Of a stretch of DNA of 64,000 bases, positions 1-10,688 are shown one piece after another. The position numbers and the translations under genes are program-made. Below the pieces are notes generated by a model. The model worked only from the letters and a program-made list of their open reading frames with translations, was not told the origin of the DNA and made no database searches. Position 1 is the stretch's first letter, and each line of letters opens with the position of its first letter. Origin of the DNA: Owenia fusiformis (lineage: Eukaryota > Annelida > Polychaeta > Sabellida > Oweniidae); NCBI GenBank assembly GCA_903813345.2, contig CAIIXF020000003.1, positions 12,788,931 to 12,852,930 of the forward strand, written 5' to 3'.

Positions 1-733
1 TTTAAATAAGACGTCAAAATATTTTCACGGAATAGAATAATATTACGTAAGTCTTACAGTTTTCCGTTTTCCAGTTAAAATAGTTTGCCACACATTCAAC
101 TAAGTGGAACGATCAGGAGGCGTCCGTTAATTTTCACTCCCCTTCAAATGTTTGGCAACCCTAACTCCCCCCCCCCCCATTTGACTACGTGTTAATGTCT
201 CTCCACGTTGCAATTCTTATTTGGATACTGTTCTCCTGGAATTTTTCGATAGCAACCCAAATGCAACTCAAACCATTTATAAATTGATGAAGCCATCAGT
301 ATTTTCATTTGTCTTTTTTCATTTCATGTATCCATTGTGGCCCAATTTTCAATTATTCACAATTTCCCTCACATCTTTTCTTACCATTTTGGTAGACATT
401 ACTCCCTCTTCTCGATTATAATTCAATTCTTGTTAAAGAATCATTAAAATGCAGGTACTGTACATGGATATGCACTTGACCATTGCTCATTTGACATGTA
501 TTATACATGCTTTGACTGTAAAATGAACTGAAACCCCCAAAGTACGAGTACGCGTTATTTTATGGAAGCACTTTGACGGTGCACAAGGCCAACGTTCATA
601 GCCCATGATTCAATTTTGTATACAAGAAACGAATATACATGTATTAATCGTGTCGAATCACGCCAGTTCAAAAACTATTTTAGTACTCTACTCTTATATG
701 TAATAATACCAAAATAATTATATTGATTTTCAG
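1..733. other. Non-coding flank upstream of the dioxygenase exon
   Basis: No coding exon could be supported here. The dioxygenase exon starts at a splice acceptor (TTTTCAG, ending at 733) and needs two bases from an upstream exon. Short ATG-GT segments in this stretch, such as ATGCAG before a GT near 450, give the wrong phase. The missing first exon is therefore outside the window or too short to recognise. A C-run lies at about 167-178. Nothing else is recognisable. Confidence 0.5.
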
Positions 734-1721
734 CGCCAAAGTAAAGGCAGACCTAGACGAGTTTGGTTGGGCGGTCGTGCCTGGAATCCTAACGGAAACA
801 GAATGTAACGAGTACTCTAGCAGCTACCGATCGTGGATAGCGGGTTTACTGCCAAATGGGCGATGGCCGTATTCTATGAAGTCAATCATTCAGTCATACA
901 GAATTGGTCATCTCGAACAAACCTGGAAGATTCGTGTGAAATCTAAGCCTGTTTTTGAAGCTCTGTGGGGCACTGAAAAGTTACTGTCGAGTATAGATGG
1001 GGTATCGATTGGCCGACCCCCAGAAGATGGGATCACCCGATTTGATAATCCTGGTTCTCATTGGTTGCATACCGACCAATCAGAACAAAAAACCGGTTTA
1101 CATGGCTATCAAGGGGGTGTCAACTTAGAAGAAGTTCTGGAAGATGACTGGTGCCTACAGGTTTTGGAAGGGTCACACAAGTTCCACTCAGAATTTTATC
1201 AACGTTTTCCTGAAACGGTGAAACTCAGCAATGCCAGCGACTTTTGCCGTTTGAGAGAGACAGAAATGGTCGACTGGTTCAAAGAAAAGGGTTGCCAGGT
1301 AAAACGTGTACCATGTCCAAAAGGTGGAATCGTTCTATGGGATTCACGTACTATCCACGCAAACGCGTACGCCAAAGAGGGACGTCGATCGCCGAATCGC
1401 TGGAGATACACGGTATTCGTTACCATGACGCCGGCGATTTGGTCAACTGTTTCAGACATGGAAATTAAAAAGAGAGCATACGAAAACATGGAAATGACGT
1501 CGCATTGGCCATCTCAGGGTGTGTCCACTTTTCCAGACAGAAACGACTATAAATCTGGCGAGATCAGAACAATTTTGGTATTGCCAGAAATAGCTAAAAC
1601 GGAAGAGGTGCGCAAATTATGTGGAGTGATTGAATACGATTTTAAAGATGGTCAATCAAATGGAGAAAGCTTTGCACCAAAGTGGAAGAGCGATAATGGA
1701 AGATGGTGTTGCATCGTATGA
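734..1721 (+). CDS. PhyH-family 2-oxoglutarate/Fe(II) dioxygenase, last exon (5' incomplete)
   Basis: This exon encodes about 329 residues and ends at TGA. The N-terminal motif DEFGWAVVPGIL is typical of the phytanoyl-CoA dioxygenase (PhyH) fold. The iron-binding set is visible: HTD (H116, D118, numbering from the codon at 723), a distal histidine in WDSRTIHAN (H212), and arginines about 15 residues later (RWRY) that could hold 2-oxoglutarate. PhyH proteins use 2-oxoglutarate and O2 to hydroxylate small molecules; the substrate cannot be told from sequence. Nearly the whole domain sits in one exon. There is no in-frame ATG near the start, and an acceptor AG precedes position 734, so a short 5' exon is missing. 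The protein ends in CCIV, which fits a CaaX prenylation box; that reading is tentative. Splice phase at the start: two bases come from the previous exon. Confidence 0.85.
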
Positions 1722-2494
1722 TAAAACTTCCTGTTATCCACATGCTACTATATGTATCTTTCATAAATTATACACAGCATGTTGCATGCAATTAATCATT
1801 TAGCCGAAACACTACATGTTTTTTTTATCTAAGCGATAACGCTGTGTATATATAAACTGTCAAATAGTAACATTTTGAAATAATGTTAGTTATGATGAAA
1901 AATATTTACAGGGTGTGTCCTAGATAGTTTACAGTTCCACGATAGGATACAGTATGGCATTAACGTAATCAACGTCACCCCAATTCAAAATAACAAACAT
2001 GAAATACAATTCTCATTTTAAAAATAATATGGACTTTTTATATTTATCTCTGTATAGCAAAGCATGAAAAAGAATAAACAAGACAAGACGTCTTCCGAAA
2101 TCACTGAAATAAGGCATTAACATGCAATATGTCACATACACAATACGTCACCAACCGCTTGTGTTAGTGACATAATAAAAACAAGTATACATGAATTAAC
2201 CAAGTACAACTTTCCTTGAGTGACAAAGAAAAAATACGATACAAAGTGTATACATTTAATGTACATGAAAGTAAATTCTATCCTAAAATATGGCACGTTT
2301 ATATTTGATAATATGTTTCTTGAAAAGTAAAATCATAGTAATTTTACAACATGAATGAATACAACGGATTTACAACAAGTTTAAAAACATCAATCTCAGT
2401 CAGCAACTCGTTCAGTGCTATCGTGCCTTCTCTCTTTCTGATAATTAATTTCCCGGGAATTTCTACTAGCTCAATAATGTTGCTTTGTCAAAAT
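1722..2494. other. Intergenic, between dioxygenase gene and retroelement
   Basis: Presumed 3' flank of the dioxygenase gene. No coding segment was recognised. It holds one short copy of the GGCATTAACATG repeat at 2113-2180 and AT-rich sequence. Confidence 0.5.
2113..2180 (+). repeat. Short copy of the GGCATTAACATG repeat family
   Basis: Starts GGCATTAACATGCAATATGT and ends GTGACATAATAA, matching the head and tail of copies at 12155, 15509, 19431, 35213 and 37883. The central part is mostly missing. Probably a non-autonomous DNA element. Confidence 0.6.
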
Positions 2495-2761
2495 TCAAAT
2501 TATTGACAATAATTTCATTTATGGCAATGTGAGAGTCGGTTAAGGTTTAGGTATGAACAAGCCCTAAGAAGACCTTTCCCCGGTTATCCCAGGTAAATGT
2601 TTCTGGTAAGTTACACTGAACGAAACATCAAGCTTCAGATCTCGAGAGTACGAGATGAGACTTCAGACGAGATATCGATAGGATTGTAGTTGGAGGGTTT
2701 TCTCCCTAGGTGCGTACAAAATCCATTAACATCAATGTAAGTTATACATTTCGATTCTTTT
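2495..2761 (+). repeat. Split direct repeat A1 (left end of retroelement)
   Basis: 267 bp, matching 8849-9115 at every base compared. It starts TCAAATTATTGAC and ends in a T-run. It marks the left end of the element; outside it the flanking sequences of the two copies differ. Confidence 0.9.
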
Positions 2762-3850
2762 TATCGACATTTATCTCTTGTATATACATTTATCTATCGC
2801 TGAATCGTTTTGTGAAAGTTTTATCGTAATATTTCACACAAAAAACGCCAGTTTAAAAATGTTCAAAAAAAAAAAATTTCAAACACGTTTTATCTTTTGT
2901 CTTTATGACTTTGTAGTATTATGTTTGAAGTATTCAATTGATATCTCGTACATATGGTTTAAAACTTGAATTTATACAAAAGAATTAATTTATTGATGAA
3001 TATGGACACGTCACATATTACTCGAGTCTCTACCTTACAGCTAGATGTAACTTCATTTATTTCGTATGTACTCGTATTTCGTATGTAAAAATTGCTACAC
3101 GCACCTAGAAATTATTTTGATAAATTTTATAAATATTTAAGAATATTAATTATATTTAGGATGAAGCGTTGCCTGTCTGGATTTAGATATTTCAAAATTT
3201 CTTTTCGAAGTTTGACACATGGTTAAATTTTCTCGCTGTAGCTAAAAGTGGCTTCCGGTTCCAGACGTCAATAATGTAGGAAACTTTGAAATTATTCTCG
3301 CTTAAGAAATCAAATATTACAATAGATTCAGACGGAGATGTGTGCTGATGTTTCTCAAATCTATACATAAAGGTATATTTCATATTATTATGCCGTATTT
3401 CCTGTGCGTGTGACACATTGATTTACAATATTTACAACACCAATGCAGCTAATCTTTCTACTCAAAGCCGGAATATAGAAAAGGTTTGGACCTGAGTAAG
3501 TCACATACATGTCCTCAAGTTACGTTCAATAGACTCCATCCAATCTAATAATAGATATTTCATTTATTTACAAGTGTAAGTAACCTTGTAGGCTATTAAT
3601 TAAATATATCTATTCTATTTATTATCCCATTCCAGAGATTTCTGGTTGTTATTGGGATTATTCATAGTACCATTAGGTACAGATATCATTTTATTACTTG
3701 ATATATATTTATCTCTTGAGAGAGCTATAATTATTCCTTTTCTTCTATATTTCTGACACCTTATTGCACATAATAAACTTTACTCTGAGGATAAGACAGG
3801 AGTCAATAATATCCTTACCTTTCTTCTCCCATTATACAAGACAATTAGAG

Positions 3851-4424
3851 ATGCCTAATGTTATTAGGGTCAGCATTATAGGCCCAAGTTTTGTTCGAAA
3901 AATAGAAGAATCTAACCAATTTGACTTTAAATTAAAGGAAGACATAGTTAACTATAATACCACCATTGTATATACAATTAAACAATTTCAAGATGATGTA
4001 AAATATAAAAATCCCTATCCAGATATGGCTATATTACAGCTAGGAAAAAATGATCTGGTTCATAGATCATCTACCTTTGTTCCAAAAATCTCATCACTTT
4101 GGCTGAACAATATTTAGATATACATCCTTCATTAAAAGCCTTTTACATTGGATAACTATTTCAACGCTCATGGCATCCTTTCAAATCCTCGATCAATACT
4201 GCTTCAGAATGCATTCAATATAATTCAATATTTTATCTACCAATTTCAAATTGTTTTATGATATTCATCATCATAAGGGCAATAGACTTTTGTTCCTACA
4301 TCACCCACATACCACCCAATATAGAATCAATGGTCAATTTTTGATAGATGACTCCTACGATCCCATACATCTCAATGAAAAAGGGAAAAGCGTTTCGTCA
4401 AGTCCTGGAAAGGCGCAGTCCTGA
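3851..4424 (+). pseudogene. SGNH/GDSL-type hydrolase remnant in the retroelement
   Basis: Conceptual translation shows the SGNH blocks: GPSF for block I, LQLGKNDL for the Asn-containing block III, and DPIHLNEKGK for the C-terminal Asp/His block. A frameshift near 4080 separates the first two from the third. The block I serine is present in GPSF. Hydrolases of this fold are known as accessory ORFs of Ngaro-type elements, so this supports the family assignment. Here the domain lies upstream of the gag-like part. It is broken and probably inactive. Confidence 0.6.
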
Positions 4425-4606
4425 GATTTCTTGATTACATTTATTAGGTAATAATAATTAGACTTAACATTAGAAGAGACGGCTACTCTTCTCTAACCAA
4501 ACATAAGCCAGAGAGTCGTTAACCATTCACAATAGTTTATTCACTTAGTTTTCCTTCATAAGTACTTTACTTATATTAGGAAATTTAGTTTCCTATTTAC
4601 TTATAT

Positions 4607-5220
4607 TTTATCATGTTTATATTATGATAAATATATATTTTTTTGTATATCATCTGCATTTATTCATGCAGTGTATACTATACCTTTAGACATGATATGT
4701 TATCATATTTATATTATGATAAAATTCATATTATTTTATATTTCATATGCATTTTTTCATGCATTGTATACTTTACCTTTATTCTTAAAGGTTATCATAT
4801 TTATATTATGATAATTCATATTATTTTATATATCATATGCATTTATTCATGCATTGTATACTTTACCTTTATTCTTAAAGGTTATCATATTTATATTATG
4901 ATAATTTATTTTTATATATCATATGCATTTATTTATGCAGTGTTTTCTAAATCATATTTATTATGATTAGCCTTATGGGCATTTATTATGATTAGCCTTA
5001 TGGGCATCATATTTATATTATGATAATTCATAATCTTTATATATCATATGCATTTATTTATGCAGTGTATTCTAAATCATATTTATTATGATTAGCCTTA
5101 TGGGCATCATATTTATATTATGATAATTCATAATCTTTATATATCATATGCATTTATTTATGCAGTGTATTCTAAATCATATTTATTATGATTAGCCTTA
5201 TGGGCATCATATTTATATAC
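4607..5220 (+). repeat. Tandem repeat array inside the retroelement
   Basis: About six to seven AT-rich units of roughly 90-105 bp. Each contains TTATCATATTTATATTATGA, then CATATGCATTTATTCATGCA. The later units share ATTATGATTAGCCTTATGGG. The third and second units from the end are nearly identical, so part of the array is young. It lies between the hydrolase remnant and the gag-like region. Confidence 0.85.
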
Positions 5221-5319
5221 ATCTAACATGGAGCATGTGCTTCTATTTATATTTATCTAAATGTTTTTATGTCTTGAAGTTGCTTACCCTCTATATAACT
5301 ACTAATTATTTCACTGCAA

Positions 5320-6300
5320 ATGTCTGAAACTGAAGGACCTAACCCAAGTATTACTATAGAAGAGTATCACACTTCTAATACCCTGACTGCAGCCAAGTCT
5401 ATGCCCACTTTAATTATAGGCAACTTTACAACAATTTTTCCCTTATCCCCTTTCCCTTCTTATTCCACTACATCTTCCATTCCAACCCAACATTTCATTC
5501 TCTCTAAATAGACCCACAGCATCTATTACTCGCCCTATTCCATCTTTTGCATCAAGCGCTAATATCCAACCCTACCCTTTCATCCCTCCAGTCTCTACTA
5601 ACCTTTCATCTTTTCATAATTCCCAACCCGTCTCTACAGCTTATGGATTAATTCCCAACACAAATGCCATGCTACAAGGACAGGTGTCAGTAGCTTCAAT
5701 GAATCCAATTCCCACTTTTCAACATATTACATTACATTAATTTGTCCATATTTCAGATTTTGCGGATTTACTTTAATTCATTTCTATGATGTTCTTATAT
5801 TTTGGTATTCATGTATTGATTCATGATTGTATTGAAGAAGACATAAACAATGATTATGTCCTCTGTGAGATGTAATCTGACAATTCTTTTGAATCAAGAC
5901 ATTTGAATTTAAACCCTTCAAAGAAGGGAAAATCCTTTCATTTCCAGAATGGGTCCGAGCATTCAGTATATTTATTGCTGTCTATACCCAAAGATTTCAT
6001 GATCAAACCCCTCACCTCTTGAAATATATATCCCCTTGTCCCTTTAACCACACCTGCCCAACTTGCAAAATGTTACTCCCGCAACAACGGCAGGCAAGCC
6101 CAATTCCCCAACAAAAAGCGCTCAGGTACTGGAGACTCCAAAAAACCCTTCGAGTGAACTTATGTCAACACAAGTTGTTACTCCAGTTAAACCTGAAAGA
6201 CTCAGATATTGGCTTGAAGGCTATGAACATCAAGAAGAAACAGTTCATGGTTTCTAGTACGGATTTAAATTTCCTCACTCTGATTTGCCAGAACATTACT
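5320..6300 (+). pseudogene. gag-like region of the retroelement, broken
   Basis: Starts with a Ser/Thr/Pro-rich reading frame (MSETEGPNPS) interrupted by stops. Around 5940 a conceptual segment, FPEWVRAFSVY, followed by a Tyr/His-rich stretch and a CPTCK motif resembles the gag-like proteins of DIRS/Ngaro elements. Frame changes make a full reading impossible. Confidence is modest because gag proteins are poorly conserved. Confidence 0.45.
5726..5822 (+). repeat. Internal direct repeat, copy 1 (copy 2 at 8428-8530)
   Basis: About 95 bp starting ATTACATTACATTAATTTGT and containing TTTGCGGATTTACTTTA. It recurs near 8428-8530 with a few changes, just after the recombinase. Both lie inside the retroelement. 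It is distinct from the A and B repeats. Confidence 0.75.
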
Positions 6301-6830
6301 CATGATAATTTGTCATCATTTCTAAGAACCCAGAAGCTCTCAAAAAATTTAAACAAAGAGCTTAAAGCTGGTAGAATACTTGGACCTTTTGACCAGCCAC
6401 CATTTGACATATGTTTGATATTATTTCACCCTTATTTCTCGTTCCTAAAAATCTCCAGGTGAATTCTGTGTTATTCACAACTTATCACATCCCAGAGGCC
6501 AATCCATAATGATACTATCCCAGACGAAACTTCTACAGTTAAATATGCAACCGTACAACAAGCCATAGATATTATAAAACATTTAGGAAAAGGTTGCTTC
6601 TTGTGTAAGACTATTAGAAGCTTGTTTGCTCATGGAAATGGCAAAACAATCATTGACACTTTATGTAACATCATCCCCTTTACCATTAAGCCAAAACCAA
6701 AGAAAGTCTCAAAAAGAGAACTTTTATCTGCTATAGGATTCCTTAGCTACTGTTGTTGTGTGATTCCTTTCGGTAGATCATTTATTTCAATATCTATTCA
6801 TCTATCTAAAAAATGAAGGAGCTACATTAT
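6300..6830 (+). pseudogene. Reverse transcriptase remnant with catalytic core deleted
   Basis: The 5' part reads LKAGRILGPFDQPPF followed in other frames by SPLFLVPK, the N-terminal fingers region of DIRS-type reverse transcriptases. The 3' part reads KVSKRELLSAIGFLSYC then VIPFGRSF, the thumb/connection region before RNase H. The palm region with the YxDD active site is missing between about 6600 and 6690, so a deletion of some 150-200 codons is inferred. The copy cannot make active polymerase. Confidence 0.75.
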
Positions 6831-6939
6831 AAAATCTTAATCAACACTCCATCTATGCAGGATTTATTATTGTGGAAATAGTTTCTAATTCCCTTTAATG
6901 GGAAATCTATTTTCCTTACAGAAGAACAAGAGACAAGAG

Positions 6940-7310
6940 AACAATTGCATCTTTTACCGATGCTTCTACTACGATAGGCTATGGAGCCGTTTGCAATAAT
7001 ATTTGGTTTAAAGGGGAATGTCCATCAGAATGGAAAGAATTGGACATCAATATTCTCGAATTATTTCCTATTGTTACTGCTATACTTACATAGGCAAAAC
7101 TTATGTCTGGACACACAGTTATCCTGCATTCTGACAATGAAGCAGTAGTGAACATACCGAAATAAATTTTCTACCAGCAATCAAACGTCCATGCAACTCT
7201 TACTTCCTATATATTAAAATGTCTCTTAAACAATATCATGTTCAAAGTGAACACATTGCTGGTATTCATAATTCTGCTGCTGACGCTTTATCTAGAAACA
7301 ATTTATGTTA
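6940..7310 (+). pseudogene. RNase H domain remnant of the retroelement
   Basis: Conceptual translation contains TDASTTIGYGAV, ELDINILELFPIV, VILHSDNEAVV and AGIHNSAADALSR. These are the four acidic/His motifs of the RNase H domain that follows the reverse transcriptase in DIRS-class elements. A stop and a small deletion interrupt it near 7094 and 7165. Confidence 0.75.
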
Positions 7311-7317
7311 TTTTTTA

Positions 7318-8170
7318 TCTTTTAGAAGCACTTCAAGCTGCCCAAGCCCCATCTACCAGAAAGTCATATGATTTATTAGTACAGTTCAACTCCCAGACAG
7401 GTATAGGTGAATTTCCTCTAACCCCAGCCTCTGCTAGCCTTTTTGCAGCACATCTTCGTTTAAAGAATCATGCCCCTAATTCATTCAAGTCAGTTCTGTC
7501 TGGTATATCATATTTATCATATTTTCACAATTAACAATTTCAAGGATCCCACTACTTCTTATGTAGTCTCTCAAATAGTTTCCGGTTTTTGTAATCAAAA
7601 TCCTAGCATAGACACTAGATTGCCAATCAACACAGCCTTGTTAAAACAAATGGTTTCTAAAACTTCTGAAGTAGATTTTGACCCTTTTGCTCAAGTCTTG
7701 TACAGAGCTATGTTATCTACAGCCTTTTTGGCTTACTAAGAAGTAGTGAGTTGACAAGTACTTCCGCAGGACACAACTTACAGTTAGAAAGTATTAAATT
7801 CTCTCCCGATGAAGCCTTTTTCATTATTACTTTTTCACATTTTAAACATAGCTCATCTCCTGCTACGATATCAATTATTTCTCAATTACCATCTTGTTGT
7901 CCAGTATTACATATGAAGTTGTACCTGAACATATGGTCCTTTAAATCAGGTCCTCTTTTCATTTATAGAGATGCTCCAGTGAAGACTTCTGTATTTAACA
8001 ATTTTCTTCACAAACTCTTTGTTCAATGTCAGGTAGATCCTACCTTCTATAAATGCCACAGTTTGCGGATAGGCGGAGCTACATGGGCCACAAATCTTGG
8101 ACTTGATGACTATACTATCAAAAGATTGGGAGATGACATACATACATACATTAAAAAATATATTAGGTAG
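7318..8170 (+). pseudogene. Tyrosine recombinase of the retroelement, frameshifted
   Basis: The N-terminal core-binding part reads APSTRKSYDLLVQF and LTPASASLFAAHL. The catalytic part contains LLRSSELTS (first Arg), HSLRIGGATWA (His and second Arg) and KKYIR (likely nucleophile Tyr). These are the R-H-R-Y residues of phage-integrase-type recombinases. Frameshifts occur near 7535 and 7738, and the usual GRW motif before the tyrosine is altered to GDD. This enzyme class integrates a circular DNA intermediate. Confidence 0.85.
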
Positions 8171-8613
8171 ACATTTATAAACTCATACTGGTGTCTAGTA
8201 TGCATTTTTCATTAAAGCCCCAAAGCTGCTCAGACAGGTGTCGAGTATTTTTTTTTCATGTAAACCCCAAAGTCGGCTCAAACAGGTGTCGAGCATGCAA
8301 ATTTCAAGTAGCTACTGTTTTTTCTTCATGATGTACTAGAAATTTAATTGAGATAAACCCGCACTTTCTGAATTCAAAAATTTTCATTCAATTCTAATTC
8401 CTTTATCTTACCTGAGATTGACAGCATATTACATTACATTACATTAATTTGTCCATCCTTATTTCAGAATTTGCGGATTTACTTTAGTTCATTTCTATGA
8501 TGTTCTTATATTTTGGTATTCATGTATCGATTTGTGTGTATCAATGAATGATTTAACTACTTTCTAATTAATCTTCTTTTCTTTTGGGCTCTCGCGAGAG
8601 ATCGCGCATGGCC

Positions 8614-8848
8614 TTATTTTCGCCCAAGAAGATGAGTTGGAGATGGTATTATAATTTATCCAATTGAGCTAATTAACAGTTATGTCAAAGTGTAAACTCT
8701 TGTAGCTAATTAACTTAAATTAGCCATTATTTTCCAAGGTATTTTGTTTTGTGTTAATTGGCTCAATATTTATTTATATTAATTTTATATTAATAATTTT
8801 ACATGTACGACTCTCACGGCCATATCTATACTCTACATGAACATAAAT
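8614..8848 (+). repeat. Split direct repeat B1
   Basis: 235 bp, matching B2 at 9156-9390 at every base compared. It directly abuts A2 at 8848/8849. It starts TTATTTTCGCCCAAG and ends ACATAAAT. Confidence 0.9.
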
Positions 8849-9115
8849 TCAAATTATTGACAATAATTTCATTTATGGCAATGTGAGAGTCGGTTAAGGT
8901 TTAGGTATGAACAAGCCCTAAGAAGACCTTTCCCCGGTTATCCCAGGTAAATGTTTCTGGTAAGTTACACTGAACGAAACATCAAGCTTCAGATCTCGAG
9001 AGTACGAGATGAGACTTCAGACGAGATATCGATAGGATTGTAGTTGGAGGGTTTTCTCCCTAGGTGCGTACAAAATCCATTAACATCAATGTAAGTTATA
9101 CATTTCGATTCTTTT
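8849..9115 (+). repeat. Split direct repeat A2
   Basis: 267 bp copy of A1, joined directly to B1. An imperfect inverted repeat (8808-8823 and 8875-8892) is centred on the B1/A2 junction. Such dyads commonly surround tyrosine-recombinase crossover sites. Confidence 0.9.
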
Positions 9116-9155
9116 CCCTCACCTCCTTCCCCAGCTTACACCACCAGTTGGAGAT

Positions 9156-9390
9156 TTATTTTCGCCCAAGAAGATGAGTTGGAGATGGTATTATAATTTA
9201 TCCAATTGAGCTAATTAACAGTTATGTCAAAGTGTAAACTCTTGTAGCTAATTAACTTAAATTAGCCATTATTTTCCAAGGTATTTTGTTTTGTGTTAAT
9301 TGGCTCAATATTTATTTATATTAATTTTATATTAATAATTTTACATGTACGACTCTCACGGCCATATCTATACTCTACATGAACATAAAT
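9156..9390 (+). repeat. Split direct repeat B2 (right end of retroelement)
   Basis: 235 bp copy of B1, separated from A2 by 40 bp. It marks the right end of the element; the sequence after 9390 does not match what follows B1. Confidence 0.9.
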
Positions 9391-9573
9391 GGATATTTCT
9401 TATAAAAGTTGTTCCATCAATCTTCAATTTGAATAAATGATGGTATTTCCCACACGATGATCCCTGGGAATAAACAGATTTAGCAGAGGTAAGTAAGAAC
9501 GCTCCGAACGAACTGCTACGGAAATATGCCATTGTAACTTACATGTACAAAGATCATGTGTATTATCACAAGG

Positions 9574-9784
9574 CAGGCCCGTAGCCAGGGGGGGGGGGGG
9601 GTTCGCAGGGTTCGGGCGAACCCCCACCTGGCCAAAAATTCTTTCAAAATCATGCAGTTTTTGACCATTGTGAGCACTTCTCTAGTGATTTTAGCCTAAT
9701 TTCTGCCAAAATTGTCAAATGTGAAACCCCCTGGAAATTTTTGAAAAGTGAACCCCCCCTTGGCAAATCCTGGCTACGGGCCTG
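9574..9784. mobile_element. MITE with CAGGCCCGTAGCCAGG termini, copy 1
   Basis: 211 bp with inverted ends CAGGCCCGTAGCCAGG and CCTGGCTACGGGCCTG. It is flanked on both sides by CAAGG, a 5-bp target duplication (9569-9573 and 9785-9789). A second copy at 40695-40915 shares the interior. A poly-G run follows the left end. No coding capacity. Confidence 0.9.
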
Positions 9785-10477
9785 CAAGGGATACTCCTGT
9801 ATCAAAAACAACCGTGTAAAACTGTTGTATTCATACATGAGGCGGTTTGAAATAATAAGAATGGATCCCATATGCTGAAATAGTTTTGGAATTCTCTGGG
9901 CGGGATACCCATCGTATGCCCCGGAGAACGGCTTCAGCGGATATATCGATCTTCGCTGGAGCGTGTATGAAATATGTTCACCTGGATATGGAATATTTCC
10001 CTGGTTAATTTGAAAACCGCACCAGGTATGGAATACATACACATCACAGTATGTACTCAGTGAAATACCAATATGATCCCCGGGAATGAATACATTTAGC
10101 AGAGATGGGCAAGAAGCACCGAACGAACTGCTACGACAATATGCCATTGCAACTAATCAACTTGTCAAGTAATCAGTTGTGATATGACATTGGTTTGTCA
10201 TATTGAAAGGACTGCAACAATGACTTATTTTATACATGTAACATGTAGTACATCTAAATATCGAATTGTTAATACACTGATCTTCCTTGACTTAATTAAC
10301 CTCACATAGGATTTCAATAGATGACAAAATGTCATCACCTGGTTGAAAAAAGAAAAGTGTAACCATTTGATACAGATACTAAAATGCCAGCCACAAAATA
10401 TGGTTGCTATAACAATGCATGTATGCTTAAACATGTTCTTCAGCGTGGATTATCAAATCACAAAAACATTTTTTTCT

Positions 10478-10688
10478 TCTTTTCACAACCTTTATTTTAC
10501 TAAACAGGACGTTTCGGATCCTGTCTGGATCCTTTTTCAACTGTATAAAAACTGAACTAAAGCGCTACAAAACAATTAAATAAAAAACGATATTATGTGT
10601 TATTATAACCTATGTATACAGTTGAAAAAGGATCCAAACAGGATCCGAAACGTCCTGTTTAGTAAAATAAAGGTTGTGAAAAGAAAAA
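10478..10688. repeat. Foldback (inverted repeat) with ~70 bp arms
   Basis: The left arm (about 10478-10546) and right arm (about 10616-10688) are near-perfect reverse complements, including CAGGACGTTTCGGATCCTG and the partner CAGGATCCGAAACGTCCTG. The loop is about 70 bp. Transcripts would form a long hairpin. No clear target duplication was found. Confidence 0.85.

Larger units (their letters stand above)
2495..9390 (+). mobile_element. Tyrosine-recombinase retroelement (Ngaro/PAT/DIRS class) with split direct repeats
   Basis: About 6.9 kb in the layout A1 (2495-2761), body, B1 (8614-8848), A2 (8849-9115), B2 (9156-9390). The A copies are both 267 bp and the B copies both 235 bp; no difference was seen by eye within either pair. 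This split-direct-repeat layout is characteristic of PAT- and Ngaro-type retrotransposons, which integrate with a tyrosine recombinase instead of a DDE integrase. Consistent with that, no target-site duplication flanks the element. The body carries, in order, an SGNH-hydrolase remnant, a tandem array, a gag-like segment, a reverse transcriptase missing its core, an RNase H and a tyrosine recombinase, all broken by stops or frameshifts. Identical termini with a decayed body suggest a copy moved in trans. Assignment to Ngaro rather than DIRS or PAT rests on the split direct repeats plus the SGNH domain. Confidence 0.85.

Noticed and set aside
4643-4966. 107-codon open frame with repeated ICIYSCIVYFTFILKGYH-like units
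   Set aside because: It is a translation of the AT-rich tandem array in the retroelement, not a protein.
4607-5220. CRISPR-like repeat spacing
   Set aside because: Units are contiguous AT-rich tandem repeats without unique spacers, in a eukaryotic retroelement.
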